Of a DNA stretch of 64,000 nt, positions 17,913-24,978 are shown in pieces; the stretch's first letter is position 1, and every line of letters begins with the position of its first letter. Origin of the DNA: Eubacterium sp. (GTDB lineage Bacteria > Bacillota > Clostridia > Peptostreptococcales > Anaerovoracaceae); the NCBI GenBank assembly GCA_021769965.1, contig JAETRU010000005.1:47555-111554 (forward strand), written 5' to 3'. The notes under the pieces are model-generated. The model saw nothing but the letters and a program-made list of their open reading frames with translations. It was not told where the DNA came from and did no database searches. Made by a program: the position numbers and the translations under genes.

Positions 17913-18584
17913 CTATGCCTGCGCTCTTTCCTGATCTTTCTCCTGACGGTCTTCGTCGAAGCGGTCGTAGTGCAGCTTGAGCAGGCGTTTTGCCATGTCG
18001 AAGTCGCCGGTCATGATGGCGCTCAGGATCTGCTGGTGTTCCATGACGGCCCGTTTGCGCACGGTGTCGATGTACCAGTGGTCGTACATGACGGTCAGGT
18101 AGAAGAGGTCCTCGATCTCGCGGTACTGCTTGGAAAGATAAGCGTTGTCGCAGCACTGAATGAAAGCGCCTTCAAAGGCGATGGAGTAGCGGGCGTATTC
18201 CTGCTCGCTTTCTGCGTCCTGATAGGAGATCTGATCTTTCAGCGCGTTCTGCAGCATAGGGATCAGCTTGTCGATGCGGTCTGTATACTGGCAGAGCTCC
18301 AGCGCGCCGAGCAGCATGCTGAGGATCGCCTGGGCTACGGTCTCGATCCGCTTTCGTGAAAAGGAGATGACGAAGGGACCTGCGTTAGGATAGATTTCGA
18401 TAAGGCCGTCCCGCTCCAGCATGGAGAGGGCCTCACGGACAGGCGTGTTGCTGACATTGAGTTCTTTGGAGATCGCGGTAATGGATAACCGGCTGCCGAA
18501 CTCATATCTGCGATTTAATATATTGCCTTTGATGATACCGTAAATCTGCTCACGGATGGGAGCTTTTCTAAGATCCTGTTTCAT
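17913..18584 (-). CDS. GntR-family transcriptional regulator (FCD-type)
   Basis: A 223-residue DNA-binding regulator. The N-terminal winged helix has the signature LSITAISKELNVSNTPVREALSMLERDGLI. An all-helical C-terminal domain follows (about 80-215), with His residues typical of metal- or acid-binding FCD domains (HWYIDT, HQQIL, LHYDRF). The ATG at 18584 follows GAGGTG; an upstream in-frame extension runs through the promoter and is rejected. It converges with the YkvI-like gene and is divergent from iorAB, so either could be its target. Confidence 0.88.
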   Translation of the reverse strand: MKQDLRKAPIREQIYGIIKGNILNRRYEFGSRLSITAISKELNVSNTPVREALSMLERDGLIEIYPNAGPFVISFSRKRIETVAQAILSMLLGALELCQYTDRIDKLIPMLQNALKDQISYQDAESEQEYARYSIAFEGAFIQCCDNAYLSKQYREIEDLFYLTVMYDHWYIDTVRKRAVMEHQQILSAIMTGDFDMAKRLLKLHYDRFDEDRQEKDQERAQA

Positions 18585-18621
18585 GGGCCACACCTCATTC
18601 TTTTCAATAATAATATATAAT

Positions 18622-18650
18622 ATTTTATGACAGGAAAGGCAGGTTGTCAA
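18622..18650 (-). promoter_or_regulatory. Sigma-A promoter for the GntR regulator
   Basis: On the minus strand: TTGACA (18645-18650), 17 nt, TAAAAT (18622-18627). This is a near-ideal promoter. An AT-only tract follows it and could hold an autoregulatory operator. Confidence 0.8.
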
Positions 18651-18907
18651 GGGAAATCTCCTAAAAAAGACAGAAAATATTGAAAGATGTTTAAAACACG
18701 AAGCATTTTTCGGACAAGCTGTTTTAGACCGTTGAATACACCGCATTTACGGCGGTTAAACAGCGAAAAACCGTTGAAAACACTTGGAAAATTGCACCAG
18801 AGGCGAAGTAACGTGGATACGGTATACACATGTGGACTCGAACATAAAAAGTAAATAAAATTTGTTTTTGAAAACATATTTGTGAATAATTTGATGTTTT
18901 TTGAATG

Positions 18908-18935
18908 AAATTTGTCGAAACGAATTGACAAATTT
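18908..18935. promoter_or_regulatory. Inverted Spo0A-like boxes over the iorA promoter
   Basis: AAATTTGTC (18908-18916) and GACAAATTT (18927-18935) form a perfect 9-bp inverted repeat with a 10-nt spacer. The left arm extends to the exact 0A box TTTGTCGAAA. The right arm reads TTTGTCAAT on the minus strand and overlaps the -35 hexamer, an arrangement that would suit repression. Confidence 0.6.
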
Positions 18936-18952
18936 TTTCCTTGGATTAAAAT
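18925..18952 (+). promoter_or_regulatory. Sigma-A promoter for iorAB
   Basis: TTGACA (18925-18930), 16 nt, TAAAAT (18947-18952). Confidence 0.78.
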
Positions 18953-19079
18953 AAAACCATCAAGAGAAAAAGCCATATGGCTGCCAGCTTGAATCGACAG
19001 TGCCGCTGCAGGCTTAATGATAAAATGATGACCGGCCTGCGGCAGGATGGTAGATAAAAAAGGAGGAGGAAGAAATCTT

Positions 19080-20858
19080 ATGAAAAGATTACTGACAGGC
19101 GATGAAGCTATCGCAAGAGGCGCGTACGAAGCAGGCGTTACGCACGCTGCGGCATATCCGGGAACTCCGAGTACGGAAATTCTGGAAAATGTAGCAAAAT
19201 ATAAGGAAGTTTACGCAGAATGGGCACCGAACGAAAAGGTTGCTATGGAATCCGCTGCAGGCGCTTCTATGGCAGGAGCAAGAAGCATGGCTTCCATGAA
19301 GCATGTAGGCGTCAACGTAGCTGCTGACCCGATGATGACCTTTGCTACTATGAGAGTAAACGGCGGCGCTGTTTTAGTAACAGCTGACGAACCGGGTATG
19401 TTCTCATCCCAGAATGAACAGGACAACAGAAACTTTGCGAAGATGGCAAAGATGCCGATGTTTGAGCCTGCTGATTCTCAGGAATGTCTCGACATGATGA
19501 AGGAAGCTTATGAAGTTTCCGAAACTTTCGGCGCGCTGGTACTGATGAGAATGGTTACTCGTGTATGCCACTCCAAATCTCTGGTAGAAGTCGGCGAAAG
19601 AGTAGAAGTTCCTAACAGACCATGGGAAAAGGATCTGGCAAGATTCGTCTGCGTTCCTGCAAATGCGAGAGTAAACAGAGTAAACATGGAAGAAAGAACC
19701 AGAAAGCTGGCTGAGTACTCCGAAAACTCCAAGTTCAATTTTGCGGAAATGAACGGAACCAAGATCGGCGTTATCGCATCCGGCCCTTCCTATTACTATG
19801 CTAAGGAAGTCTTCGGCGAAGACGCTTCTTACCTGAAATTAGGCTTTACATATCCGCTGCCTACAGAAAAGATCAAAGATTTCTGCAGCAAGGTAGAAAC
19901 TATTTATATCGTTGAAGAAGACGATCCATATATCGAAGAATTCGTACAGCGTCTGGGATTCACATGCCACGGCAAGGATACTTTCCCTGCATATGGCGAA
20001 ATGACTTCCAACGTACTGAGAAAAGCGCTTTACGGCGAAGAACTGCCGCAGCTTGATTATGATAAAGACAAAGTAATCAAACGTCCGCCTTCACTTTGCG
20101 CCGGATGTCCGCACAGAGGCCTGTTCTACAGACTTGGCAAGAGAAAAGACGTTATGATCACAGGTGATATCGGATGCTACACTCTGGCATACGGCGCACC
20201 TTACAATTCAATGGACGCTGCGATCTGCATGGGCGCTTCCATTTCTATGGGTCACGGCGCACAGAAGACCTTTAACAGAGAAGGAATCAAGAGAAAGGTC
20301 GTTACCGTACTGGGCGACTCCACTTTCTTCCATACAGGTGTTAACTCCCTGATGAACACTGTTTACAACAACAGTAACACTATCAACGTAATTCTGGACA
20401 ACAGAATCACCGGTATGACAGGACATCAGCAGAATCCGGGAACTGGCTACAATGTTAAGGGCGAAGAAGCCAACATGATCAACATGGAAGAACTGGTCAG
20501 AGCGATCGGTATCAAGCATGTTAAGGTAGTAAATCCGAACAACCTGGACGAAGTTGACGCTGCATTTGATGAATTCTGGGATTTGGATGAACCTTCCGTT
20601 ATCATCACAAGATGGCCGTGCGTACTGAAGAAATTCTCACCGGCTGATCTGGAAGAATTCCCGGGTCTGTTCTCGACAAAGGACGTAGTTGACCCTGAGA
20701 AGTGCATCGGCTGCAAGGCATGCCAGAAGACAGGATGTCCTGCACTGATCTTTGACAAGGATACAAAGAAAGTACATATCAACAGAGCGGACTGCGTAGG
20801 CTGCGATGTTTGTGCACAGGTTTGCCCTGTAGATGCCATCGTAAAGGAGGAGAAATAA
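19080..20858 (+). CDS. iorA: Indolepyruvate:ferredoxin oxidoreductase, alpha subunit
   Basis: A 592-residue cytosolic enzyme subunit that oxidatively decarboxylates aryl-pyruvates to aryl-acyl-CoA, reducing ferredoxin. The N-terminal pyrimidine-domain region has AAAYPGTPSTEILENVAKY. The TPP-binding segment is GDIGCYTLAYGAPYNSMDAA near 361. Two C-terminal [4Fe-4S] clusters read CIGCKACQKTGCP and CVGCDVCAQVCP. The ATG at 19080 follows AGGAGGAGG; a GTG further upstream has no comparable SD. iorB follows after 1 nt. Codon use is A/G-ending and looks optimised, suggesting high expression. Aminotransferase genes nearby could supply the keto acids. Confidence 0.95.
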   Translation: MKRLLTGDEAIARGAYEAGVTHAAAYPGTPSTEILENVAKYKEVYAEWAPNEKVAMESAAGASMAGARSMASMKHVGVNVAADPMMTFATMRVNGGAVLVTADEPGMFSSQNEQDNRNFAKMAKMPMFEPADSQECLDMMKEAYEVSETFGALVLMRMVTRVCHSKSLVEVGERVEVPNRPWEKDLARFVCVPANARVNRVNMEERTRKLAEYSENSKFNFAEMNGTKIGVIASGPSYYYAKEVFGEDASYLKLGFTYPLPTEKIKDFCSKVETIYIVEEDDPYIEEFVQRLGFTCHGKDTFPAYGEMTSNVLRKALYGEELPQLDYDKDKVIKRPPSLCAGCPHRGLFYRLGKRKDVMITGDIGCYTLAYGAPYNSMDAAICMGASISMGHGAQKTFNREGIKRKVVTVLGDSTFFHTGVNSLMNTVYNNSNTINVILDNRITGMTGHQQNPGTGYNVKGEEANMINMEELVRAIGIKHVKVVNPNNLDEVDAAFDEFWDLDEPSVIITRWPCVLKKFSPADLEEFPGLFSTKDVVDPEKCIGCKACQKTGCPALIFDKDTKKVHINRADCVGCDVCAQVCPVDAIVKEEK

Positions 20859-20859
20859 A

Positions 20860-21438
20860 ATGACGAAGAATATCTTATTATCCGGCGTTGGTGGACAGGG
20901 AACCATCACCGCAGCAAAAATGCTGACCTTTGGCCTGATGGAAGCAGGTTATGACGTAAAGATGAGCGAGATCCACGGCATGAGCCAGAGAGGCGGCGAC
21001 GTAGTATCTCAGGTAAGATACAGCAAAGAGAAAGTATACTCTCCTGTTATCGAAAAAGGTACTGCTGATATCATCGTTTCCTTCGAAGAGATGGAAGCTC
21101 TGAGAACGTTGGATTATCTGAAACCGGATGGAGCAGTAGTAGTAAATACAGAGAGAATCCCTTCCATGACCGTTTTGACCGGCGCGGAAGAGTATGCAAC
21201 TGACGTTATTGAAGAGATCGAAAAGGCTGCAGACCGCGTACATACGATGGACGCTTCCAAGATGGCTGCTGACCTGGGCAACGTAAAGGCTGCTAACGTA
21301 ATTCTTCTTGGCGCTCTTGTAAAACTGATGGGTCTTGACGACATCAACTGGGAAGACATCATCAGAAAGAATGTAAAGGAAAAATTCATCGACCTGAACC
21401 TGAAAGCGTTCAAGGTTGGAGCTGAAGCTGTTAAATAG
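20860..21438 (+). CDS. iorB: Indolepyruvate:ferredoxin oxidoreductase, beta subunit
   Basis: A 192-residue gamma-type domain subunit that completes the IorAB heterodimer and contributes the CoA-side domain. Landmarks are the glycine-rich start LLSGVGGQGTITAAKML, and the segment EIHGMSQRGGDVVSQVRY, both standard for IorB and related 2-oxoacid oxidoreductases. AAGGAGG overlaps the end of iorA, so the two are translationally coupled. A terminator follows. Confidence 0.95.
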   Translation: MTKNILLSGVGGQGTITAAKMLTFGLMEAGYDVKMSEIHGMSQRGGDVVSQVRYSKEKVYSPVIEKGTADIIVSFEEMEALRTLDYLKPDGAVVVNTERIPSMTVLTGAEEYATDVIEEIEKAADRVHTMDASKMAADLGNVKAANVILLGALVKLMGLDDINWEDIIRKNVKEKFIDLNLKAFKVGAEAVK

Positions 21439-21455
21439 AATCCTTTTGCCGAAAT

Positions 21456-21490
21456 CAAAGCTGCGGGTGCGCCCGCAGCTTTGTGTTTTT
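21456..21490 (+). terminator. Terminator after iorAB
   Basis: The 12-bp stem CAAAGCTGCGGG / CCCGCAGCTTTG (21456-21467 and 21472-21483) has a 4-nt loop and is followed by TGTTTTTT. Confidence 0.93.
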
Positions 21491-21616
21491 TGCATGAATC
21501 AAAGTCAGGCTCTTATGCTGTGAAGAAATTGACTTTTCGGAAAAATTTTTCTTTCATTTTTCTTTCAATTGCTGTAAAATAGTTCTATCAGATCAAGAAA
21601 AGGTAGGTAAAGAAAG

Positions 21617-22804
21617 ATGATTTCAAAAAAGATGGAACCATTAGTCGCTAACAGCTCTGTGGTAAGAGCCATGTTTGAAGAAGGAAAGAAGATGGCCGAC
21701 CAGTTTGGGGCGGAAAATGTATTTGACTTCAGTGTAGGTAATCCCAGTGTACCTGCCCCGGCTGAAGTAAAGGAAGCGATCATCGATATCATTCAGAATG
21801 AGGATCCCCTTTACGTTCACGGTTACATGAGCAACGCGGGTTTCCCGGAAACCAGAGAAGCGGTAGCAGATAACCTGAACAGACGGTTCGGGACGAATTT
21901 CAGCATGAACAATATCATCATGACAGTAGGCGCGGGCAGCGCTCTGAACATCCTGCTGCGGACTATGCTCAACGACGGCGATGAGGTTATCGTATTCGCT
22001 CCGTATTTTCTGGAATACGGCAACTATATCAGGACCTACGGCGGCGTGACCGTGGAGGTTTCCCCGAATCCGGAAGGCGGCTTCATGCCGAAGCTGGATG
22101 AGTTTGAGGCAAAGATCACTCCGAAGACAAAGGCCGTCATCGTAAACAATCCGAACAATCCGACCGGCGCTGTCTATTCTGAGGAAGTCATCAAAGGCAT
22201 GACGGATATCCTGAAGAAAAAACAGGAAGAATACGGCACAGTGATCTATCTGCTGTCAGACGAACCGTACAGAGAACTGGCCTTTGGCGGCGTAGAAGTT
22301 CCTTACATGACCAAATACTATGACAACACTGTTGTCGCATACTCTTACAGCAAATCACTGTCCCTGCCGGGCGAGAGAATCGGCTACGTGGTCATTCCTG
22401 ACGAGTCCGACAACGCGGAAGAATTTATTTCAGCAGTTACCGTAGCGAACCGTGTAGGCGGCTTCACCAACGCGCCGTCACTGATGCAGCTGGTGATCCA
22501 GCGCTGTGTAGACGCCCAGTGTGATGTTTCCTACTACGAGAAGAACGCGAATCTGCTGTATGACGGTCTGACAAAGCTGGGCTTTGAATGCGTCAAGCCG
22601 GAAGGCGCTTTCTATCTGTGGATGAAATCCCCTGTAGAAAACGAGAAAGAATTTGTCGCTGCAGCCAAGAAGTATAATCTGCTTCTGGTACCGGGCAGTT
22701 CCTTCGCAGGTCCGGGCTATGTGAGAATGGCTTACTGCGTATCCGAGGAGAAGATCGTAAACTCCCTGCCTAGATTCGCTGAACTGGCAAAAGAGTATTT
22801 CTAA
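21617..22804 (+). CDS. Pyridoxal-phosphate-dependent class I aminotransferase
   Basis: A 395-residue cytosolic PLP enzyme. It has the substrate/PLP motifs VGNPSVPAP at the N-terminus, VNNPNNPTGAVYS, the LLSDEPYREL aspartate, and the PLP lysine in YSYSKSLSLPGERIGY. This arrangement fits the fold-type I aspartate/aromatic aminotransferase group. It lies just after iorAB but has its own upstream gap and terminator. A plausible role is converting aromatic or branched amino acids to the keto acids used by IorAB; the substrate is inferred from context only. Confidence 0.88.
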   Translation: MISKKMEPLVANSSVVRAMFEEGKKMADQFGAENVFDFSVGNPSVPAPAEVKEAIIDIIQNEDPLYVHGYMSNAGFPETREAVADNLNRRFGTNFSMNNIIMTVGAGSALNILLRTMLNDGDEVIVFAPYFLEYGNYIRTYGGVTVEVSPNPEGGFMPKLDEFEAKITPKTKAVIVNNPNNPTGAVYSEEVIKGMTDILKKKQEEYGTVIYLLSDEPYRELAFGGVEVPYMTKYYDNTVVAYSYSKSLSLPGERIGYVVIPDESDNAEEFISAVTVANRVGGFTNAPSLMQLVIQRCVDAQCDVSYYEKNANLLYDGLTKLGFECVKPEGAFYLWMKSPVENEKEFVAAAKKYNLLLVPGSSFAGPGYVRMAYCVSEEKIVNSLPRFAELAKEYF

Positions 22805-22834
22805 ACCGTTAAACCAGACAGGTAAAAAGTTTTT

Positions 22835-22883
22835 AAAGCGCTGCGCCGCCGGAGCCCTTTACGGGTACGGCCGCAGCGCTTTT
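22835..22883. terminator. Bidirectional terminator between aminotransferase and MFS-CBS genes
   Basis: AAAGCGCTGCG (22835-22845) pairs with CGCAGCGCTTT (22872-22882). T-rich runs lie on both sides, and an inner GCCC/GGGT stem is present. Confidence 0.82.
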
Positions 22884-22885
22884 GT

Positions 22886-24727
22886 TTATTCTAGTGTCGA
22901 CGCGGAGATCATCTGGCGCAGCAGGTCGGAACGGCTTGCTGTTCCGACGATTTTGCCGCCGTCCAGTACAGGTACTTTCTTGACTTTTTTGTCGGACAGA
23001 ACCTTGAACAGGGTGCGCATGTCATCGTGAACGTCTACAGTGATGACTTTCTGGGTCGCCAGTTCCATAACATTGTAATGATTCAGCTGTTCCATCTGTT
23101 CGTCCAGCACCTTTGGATTATGCCAGAGAGGATAGATGGAGGCAAATCCGGCGTTGTTCTCCGCGTCAGAGTCCAGCATGAACCGGACAATGTCGCCGTC
23201 GGAGATAAATTCTGCGGCGTGACCGTCGTCAGCCAGCACAGGGATACCGCTGGTCTTGTTTTTTGCCATACACTTCAGGGCGTCGAACAGGGTGTCGTGG
23301 ACGGTCACACTGTAGACATCCTGTTTCATGACTGCAGATATGCCGGAGGCTTCGATTTTACCGGCAGCCGGTTTTTTCTGGGCCGCGGGCGCCATCCGGC
23401 TGATCTTGAGGGCCAGGATCAGACCTGCCAGTGCCAGCGCCGCCGCAAGCATGCTTGCGGCAGTGAAGCCGTGAGACGCCTGCGCGTTCATAGAGTAAAC
23501 GCCGGAGAAAAGGGATGAACCGATGCAGCCAGCGATCTGAAAGCCAGTACTCATGACCGTAACGCCGTGAGGATTCAGTTCAGGCGTCAGGAAGGACAGG
23601 GCGAAGCTCTGAACCGGACCGATGATCAGCGCGCTGCCGCAGATGACCGGAATGTAGAGGATTGAAAGCAGCAGCAGAGAACCTGCGCTGTGCGCGAATC
23701 CCAGAGCGAAAGTAAACACGCAGATCAGGGCAAAGCCCAGAGGCAGGAGCAGCTTTGCTCCGCGCCTGTCGTAGATCCGGCCTGCCAGAGGCGATATGAT
23801 ACAGGACAGCAGGATCGCAGGGAACAGCGTCAGAGAAGCGTTAAACGCCGACTCTCCCAGAGCGCTCTGCATGAACAGCGGCATGACGATGTTCATAGCG
23901 AAGATGACGATCAGAGAAAGCATGTTGATCAGAACGCCGATGGCGAAAGGTTTTACCGACAGAGGACGCAGATCGATCAAAGGCTCCGCGAGCTTTTTCT
24001 GACGGCGGATAAAGAGGATCAGGAAGATAATGCCGATGGCCGCGGCGATGACGGCCAGCAGAGCGTTTCCTGAGAAGATGGTCGAGATACCGTACAGAAT
24101 GCCGATGAGAGCGATGCCGATCAAAACAGGAGACAGCAGATCCAGCTTCGGATTCGTCAGCTTTGCCACGTTCTTCAGCAGCACCAGACCGCAGAGGAAA
24201 CAGAGGACAGAAAGCCCGGCGAAGACCCACAGCAAGGTGCGCCATGGGAAGAAGGAGAGCAGAACACCTGCGGCGATAACACTGGTAGAAGGCCCCAGTG
24301 TGGTCATAGCGCCCATGATGCCCATGTAAGTGCCGAGCTTTCGTTTTGGCGCGACTTCCAGTGTAATGTTCATGCCGACAGGGATCAGCATGCCGGTACC
24401 CAGGGCCTGAATGATACGTCCTGTCAGCAGGACAGAAAAGCTGGGCGCAAGAGCCCCGACGACGCTGCCGGCGATCAAAAGGCCTACGGTGGTCAGATAC
24501 AAAGGGCGGGTCGGGATCTTTCTGTACAGAAAGGCAGAGACCGGCACCATGACTGCTGCGCCCAGCATATAAGCGGCTGCCAGCCACTGCACTGTAGACA
24601 CGCTGATCTGAAAATCAGCCATGACAGGCGAAAACGCCACGTTGAGAAACGTTTCGTTAAAAGTCGCCAGAAAGGCGGAAAAGGCCGCAACGAAGACGAT
24701 AGGGCCTGGATTCAAAGTTTGATTCAT
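22886..24727 (-). CDS. MFS drug-exporter-type transporter fused to a C-terminal CBS-domain pair
   Basis: A 613-residue protein. Residues 1 to about 455 form a 14-helix-type MFS exporter of the DHA2 group, with the GRIIQALGTGMLIPVGM antiporter-type motif C region and the loop GRIYDRRGAK. After an Ala/Lys linker, residues about 475-610 hold two CBS domains. CBS 1 contains VMKQDVYSVTVHDTLFDAL; CBS 2 contains VITVDVHDDMRTLFKVLSDK and ends GTASRSDLLRQM. CBS pairs bind adenine nucleotides in other proteins, so the exporter may respond to energy state or an adenosyl ligand (inference). GGAGG precedes the ATG. A leader with a small reading frame and terminator hairpin lies upstream. Confidence 0.9.
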   Translation of the reverse strand: MNQTLNPGPIVFVAAFSAFLATFNETFLNVAFSPVMADFQISVSTVQWLAAAYMLGAAVMVPVSAFLYRKIPTRPLYLTTVGLLIAGSVVGALAPSFSVLLTGRIIQALGTGMLIPVGMNITLEVAPKRKLGTYMGIMGAMTTLGPSTSVIAAGVLLSFFPWRTLLWVFAGLSVLCFLCGLVLLKNVAKLTNPKLDLLSPVLIGIALIGILYGISTIFSGNALLAVIAAAIGIIFLILFIRRQKKLAEPLIDLRPLSVKPFAIGVLINMLSLIVIFAMNIVMPLFMQSALGESAFNASLTLFPAILLSCIISPLAGRIYDRRGAKLLLPLGFALICVFTFALGFAHSAGSLLLLSILYIPVICGSALIIGPVQSFALSFLTPELNPHGVTVMSTGFQIAGCIGSSLFSGVYSMNAQASHGFTAASMLAAALALAGLILALKISRMAPAAQKKPAAGKIEASGISAVMKQDVYSVTVHDTLFDALKCMAKNKTSGIPVLADDGHAAEFISDGDIVRFMLDSDAENNAGFASIYPLWHNPKVLDEQMEQLNHYNVMELATQKVITVDVHDDMRTLFKVLSDKKVKKVPVLDGGKIVGTASRSDLLRQMISASTLE

Positions 24728-24759
24728 ATTGATAGAAAACCTCCAATCTTTTGCGTAAC

Positions 24760-24818
24760 AAAAAACACACGCAGCGCCTGTCCCGTGATCAGATTTACGA
24801 GCGGTGCTCTACGTGTGT
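24760..24818 (-). terminator. Attenuator hairpin in the MFS-CBS leader
   Basis: On the minus strand, ACACACG, AGCACC and CTCGT pair in turn with CGTGTGT, GGCGCT and ACGGG, and a U6 run follows. The hairpin lies between the promoter and the coding region, so it must be read through or prevented for expression. Its 5' arm lies entirely inside a 10-codon open frame. Confidence 0.8.
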
Positions 24819-24827
24819 CGTTAGCAT
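24795..24827 (-). CDS. Putative leader peptide MLTTHVEHRS controlling the MFS-CBS gene
   Basis: An 11-codon frame (ATG at 24825-24827, TAA at 24795-24797) encodes MLTTHVEHRS. AAAGG lies 13 nt upstream of the ATG, a somewhat long spacing. Every base of the terminator's 5' arm (24800-24818) is within the codons. A ribosome stalled on this frame would therefore prevent the terminator from forming, as in ribosome-mediated attenuation of antibiotic-resistance exporters. Translation of the frame is inferred, not shown. Confidence 0.6.
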   Translation of the reverse strand: MLTTHVEHRS

Positions 24828-24847
24828 TGTGTGAAATTTACCTTTCT

Positions 24848-24877
24848 ATTTTATCGGAATACAGCTATAAAAGTCAA
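24848..24877 (-). promoter_or_regulatory. Promoter for the leader peptide and MFS-CBS gene
   Basis: On the minus strand: TTGACT (24872-24877), 18 nt, TAAAAT (24848-24853). It places the transcript start just upstream of the leader frame. Confidence 0.72.
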
Positions 24878-24902
24878 GTGTTTTTTCCAGACGGAGCCAG
24901 CC

Positions 24903-24937
24903 TTCGACAGGATCCGCCTGCGCAGTCGTGGTAAAAT
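24903..24937 (+). promoter_or_regulatory. Spo0A box and promoter region of spoIIE
   Basis: TTCGACA (24903-24909) is the exact inverse of the 0A-box core TGTCGAA. It lies just upstream of where a -35 would fall for a TAAAAT -10 at 24932-24937. In Bacillus spoIIE is directly activated by Spo0A, which supports the reading. Confidence 0.55.
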
Positions 24938-24978
24938 GGCAGAAGAATTATATAGAATGTAAGCAAAGGGGACAAGCT

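Larger units (their letters stand above)
18651..19079. other. Long divergent intergenic region between gntR-type gene and iorA
   Basis: No coding sequence is seen. It holds a direct repeat of ACCGTTGAA (at about 18729 and 18771), a small CCGC/GCGG hairpin between the repeats, and further right the Spo0A-box pair and iorA promoter listed separately. About 120 nt of leader separate the iorA promoter from its ATG. Confidence 0.5.

Noticed and set aside
18585..18746. A 54-residue N-terminal extension of the GntR regulator
   Set aside because: It covers the regulator's own near-ideal promoter, and the ATG at 18584 has an SD and matches the usual family start.
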